Assembly: GCA_045604405.1 (NCBI GenBank)
Contig: JAZUNZ010000051.1
Coordinates: forward strand, 1 to 32,409
DNA: 32,409 bases
DNA from: UMGS1649 sp045604405
Lineage (GTDB): Bacteria > Bacillota > Clostridia > TANB77 > CAG-465
Reading direction: 5' to 3'
Within the stretch, counting starts at the first letter, position 1. Each line of letters starts with the position of its first letter. The notes under the pieces were generated by a model. It was given only the letters and a program-made list of their open reading frames with translations. It was not told the DNA's origin and searched no databases. Shown piece by piece: positions 30,734 to 32,409 of this stretch. Made by a program: the position numbers and the translations under genes.

Positions 30734-31979
30734 ATGCAAAGAAACATAAAATTATTTCCAGTATATAAATTATTTTCATATGACATTTTGTTTTATTATG
30801 CAATCTCTATATTATACTTAACAGGAACAAAGGGCTTTAGTCTATCACAAGTGGCTCTTGTCTCCAGTGTATATTCTTTATCCAGTATATTGAGCCAAGT
30901 TCCAGCGTCAATTGTTGCAGACAAAATTGGACTTAGAAACTCTATGATTTTAGGGAATATTCTGTGCATGTTATGGGGCTTGTTTTACTTAATAGCACCG
31001 GCATTCAGTTTTATCCTTATCGCAGAGGTTTTATTAGCATTTGGATTTGCTTTAAAAGGAGTTTCTGAATCACCTTTCTTATATTCAACTTTAAAAAAGT
31101 TTCGGTAAAGTATCTGATTTTGCTAAAATTGAAAGCAAGGGCTCATCTTTATATTTTATAGTTGAAGCTATAGCAAGTATACTGGCAGGCTACTTGTATT
31201 TTATAAATCCGCACTTGCCTATAATATTCTCCATCTTATGTTGTCTAGTAGCTGTTGTCCTCGCATACTATATGAAAGCTAGCAAAACGCAAGAAGGCGA
31301 TGTTAGAACAATTAAAGAGCGTTTTTCTGAAACCTTTAGTGGTTTTAAATTCATATTTAAATCAAAAAGGTTGCATGCATTATTAATATTTGCTTGTGTG
31401 TTTTATGGAATACTATCTCTTTCAAATTTATATATAAAAACGTTCTTAAATGATATTAATGTGTCTTCAACATTATTTGGATATATATTTGCTATTGCCT
31501 CTGTCGCTTCGGCAGTTGGATCAATAATACAAGACAAGATAGAAAAACGACATAGAAATAAAACACTATCGACAATATCTTTTACATATATCTTATCGTT
31601 TATTGTAATAGGCACATTTGCTTTAATATTTAAAAATTATAACATATTGCTAACAGTAGGAATTATTGTATTTTTAACACAAGCCTTAATAAAGGGTGCT
31701 TATAGAATAATAATGAAGGAATATGTTAGTAGATATACCACTTCTTCAATTAGAACAAAATTAATGTCTATATACTATTTAGCAGAAGCATTTGGTTCAA
31801 CAATACTGCTATTTATAGCAAGTAAAACTATAGATTTAGTGTCAATTGGAATAAACTACTGCATCTTCGGTTTTTCTTTGTTTATAATAATTATATTAAT
31901 ATTAAATTACATGAATTCAAGAGTTGGTCTTGACCCATCAAAATATGGCAAAAATGATAGGATGGATTTGCAAGAATAG
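30734..31979 (+). CDS. MFS transporter, one +1 frame change
   Basis: Major facilitator superfamily permease of about 414 residues with 12 expected helices. The first 123 codons hold helices 1-4 and the loop motif ADKIGLRNS (MFS motif A-like, about residue 62). The frame then ends TTT CGG TAA at 31100-31108. Stepping +1 over the C at 31103 gives GKVSDFAKIESKGSSLYF and an uninterrupted 291 residues to 31979. Both halves are otherwise intact, so loss of function by decay is not evident. Alternatives: a CGG-dependent +1 shift as in the phage gene, or an indel in the A6 run at 31093-31098 (five A would give LKSFGK). ATG with AAAGGAG. Substrate unknown. Confidence 0.82.
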
Positions 31980-31987
31980 TAATATAA

Positions 31988-32020
31988 AAACAGGTAATCA
32001 TTCAATATGACTACCTGTTT
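31988..32020. terminator. Bidirectional terminator between convergent genes
   Basis: AAACAGGTA (31988-31996) pairs with TACCTGTTT (32012-32020); an inner TCAT/ATGA extends the stem after one mismatch, leaving a 5-nt loop. GTTTTAGTTT follows on the plus strand and a TTATATT stretch on the minus strand. Confidence 0.85.
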
Positions 32021-32023
32021 GTT

Positions 32024-32409
32024 TTAGTTTATACATATATATTCTAATGCTCTAGCACTTGTAATTTGCTCTGACTTTCCGGTTTCAATGCTATATTTAT
32101 ATATTCCTATACTATTATCCAATTTAAAATATATTGTTGTTCCATCAATTTGTATTGATTCTATGTTTTTCTTAACAACTCTTTCTTCAATTCCAGATTT
32201 TAAATTTATGTGATATAAAGTATTGCCGTCTGAGTTATTTATATAATATATATTTCCTTTATATTCTATAATATTATTTCCTTTTATTATATTATCACTT
32301 ATCTTTTTAATGTCCTGACCATCTTTTGACATACTATATATTTTTGAATCTTTAGAATTTACAAAATATATGCCTTTATCTGCTATATACATATAATCTA
32401 CAATGTATT
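32024..32409 (-). CDS. C-terminal end of a DUF5050-like beta-propeller protein (partial)
   Basis: The open frame continues past the window edge, so only the last 127 or so residues are visible. Repeated short units with YxIDYMYIADKGIYFVN, KIYSMSKDGQDIKKISDN, GNIYYINNSDGNTLYHI and TIYFKLDNSIGIYKYS follow the DUF5050/LDL-receptor-like propeller pattern (IYY, then IY-x-x-DG). Such proteins are usually exported in Clostridia and may bind partners at the surface. The internal Met at 32392 is not the true start. Confidence 0.7.
   Translation of the reverse strand, partial: YIVDYMYIADKGIYFVNSKDSKIYSMSKDGQDIKKISDNIIKGNNIIEYKGNIYYINNSDGNTLYHINLKSGIEERVVKKNIESIQIDGTTIYFKLDNSIGIYKYSIETGKSEQITSARALEYICIN

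Noticed and set aside
31093..31099. A AAA AAG in frame looks like a classic -1 slippery heptamer in the MFS gene.
   Set aside because: The downstream half lies in the +1 frame, not -1, so a dnaX-type shift would give the wrong frame.

Overview
The window comes from a low-GC Gram-positive bacterium, most likely an uncultivated Clostridia lineage. The AT-rich third positions, strong AGGAGG-type ribosome binding sites, consensus sigma-A promoters, and WhiA, CdaA, PlsY and single-subunit-type PolA all support this. I saw no rRNA, tRNA, CRISPR array or insertion sequence. Almost every gene lies on the minus strand. The exceptions are an orphan gene at 22302 and an MFS transporter at 30734.

Region 1-2590 is accessory and resembles a filamentous-phage (inovirus-like) early module. 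Read on the minus strand it runs: an unrecognised 106-aa gene bracketed by a 13-bp inverted repeat, a small acidic protein in the position of a gene V-like ssDNA-binding protein, a mini zinc ribbon, a gene II/X-family rolling-circle replication initiator, a two-helix membrane protein, and the first codons of another hydrophobic protein leaving the window. Several hairpins between these genes could be origin or packaging signals.

Region 2598-13631 is chromosomal: an SNase-like membrane protein, YebC, a lytic transglycosylase, PolA, HemW, a shortened WhiA, PrmC, a HAD phosphatase, ribosomal protein L31, a metallophosphoesterase, TsaD and an M50 metalloprotease. Region 13645-22011 is an eight-gene surface-polysaccharide operon (pyruvyl transferase, flippase, Fe-S F420-type oxidoreductase, GT4, polymerase, GT2, Alg14/Alg13-like pair) starting at a consensus promoter. 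Region 22193-32409 holds the orphan plus-strand gene, LysS, GreA, an unknown protein, the c-di-AMP synthase CdaA with a 34-aa membrane protein, a DUF3298-like protein, Pta, PlsY, Der, the MFS transporter and a partial beta-propeller-like gene.

The most striking observation concerns reading frame. The replication initiator is intact only if the ribosome moves +1 twice, at two copies of the same 15-nt sequence TAGAGCGGTTCATAT (minus strand). Both shifts fall at a CGG codon followed by U and restore a conserved Gly-Ser-Tyr. By eye I find no in-frame CGG codon in the roughly 9,000 codons of the other minus-strand genes outside the element. The few in-frame CGG codons in the window are these two, one in the zinc ribbon where +1 would restore a CPFCG motif, one exactly where the MFS transporter loses frame, and one in the orphan plus-strand gene, where it is followed by C and read normally. 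This suggests a CGG-U-dependent +1 shift or quadruplet decoding. The MFS case also has a homopolymer explanation, and sequencing error must be excluded.
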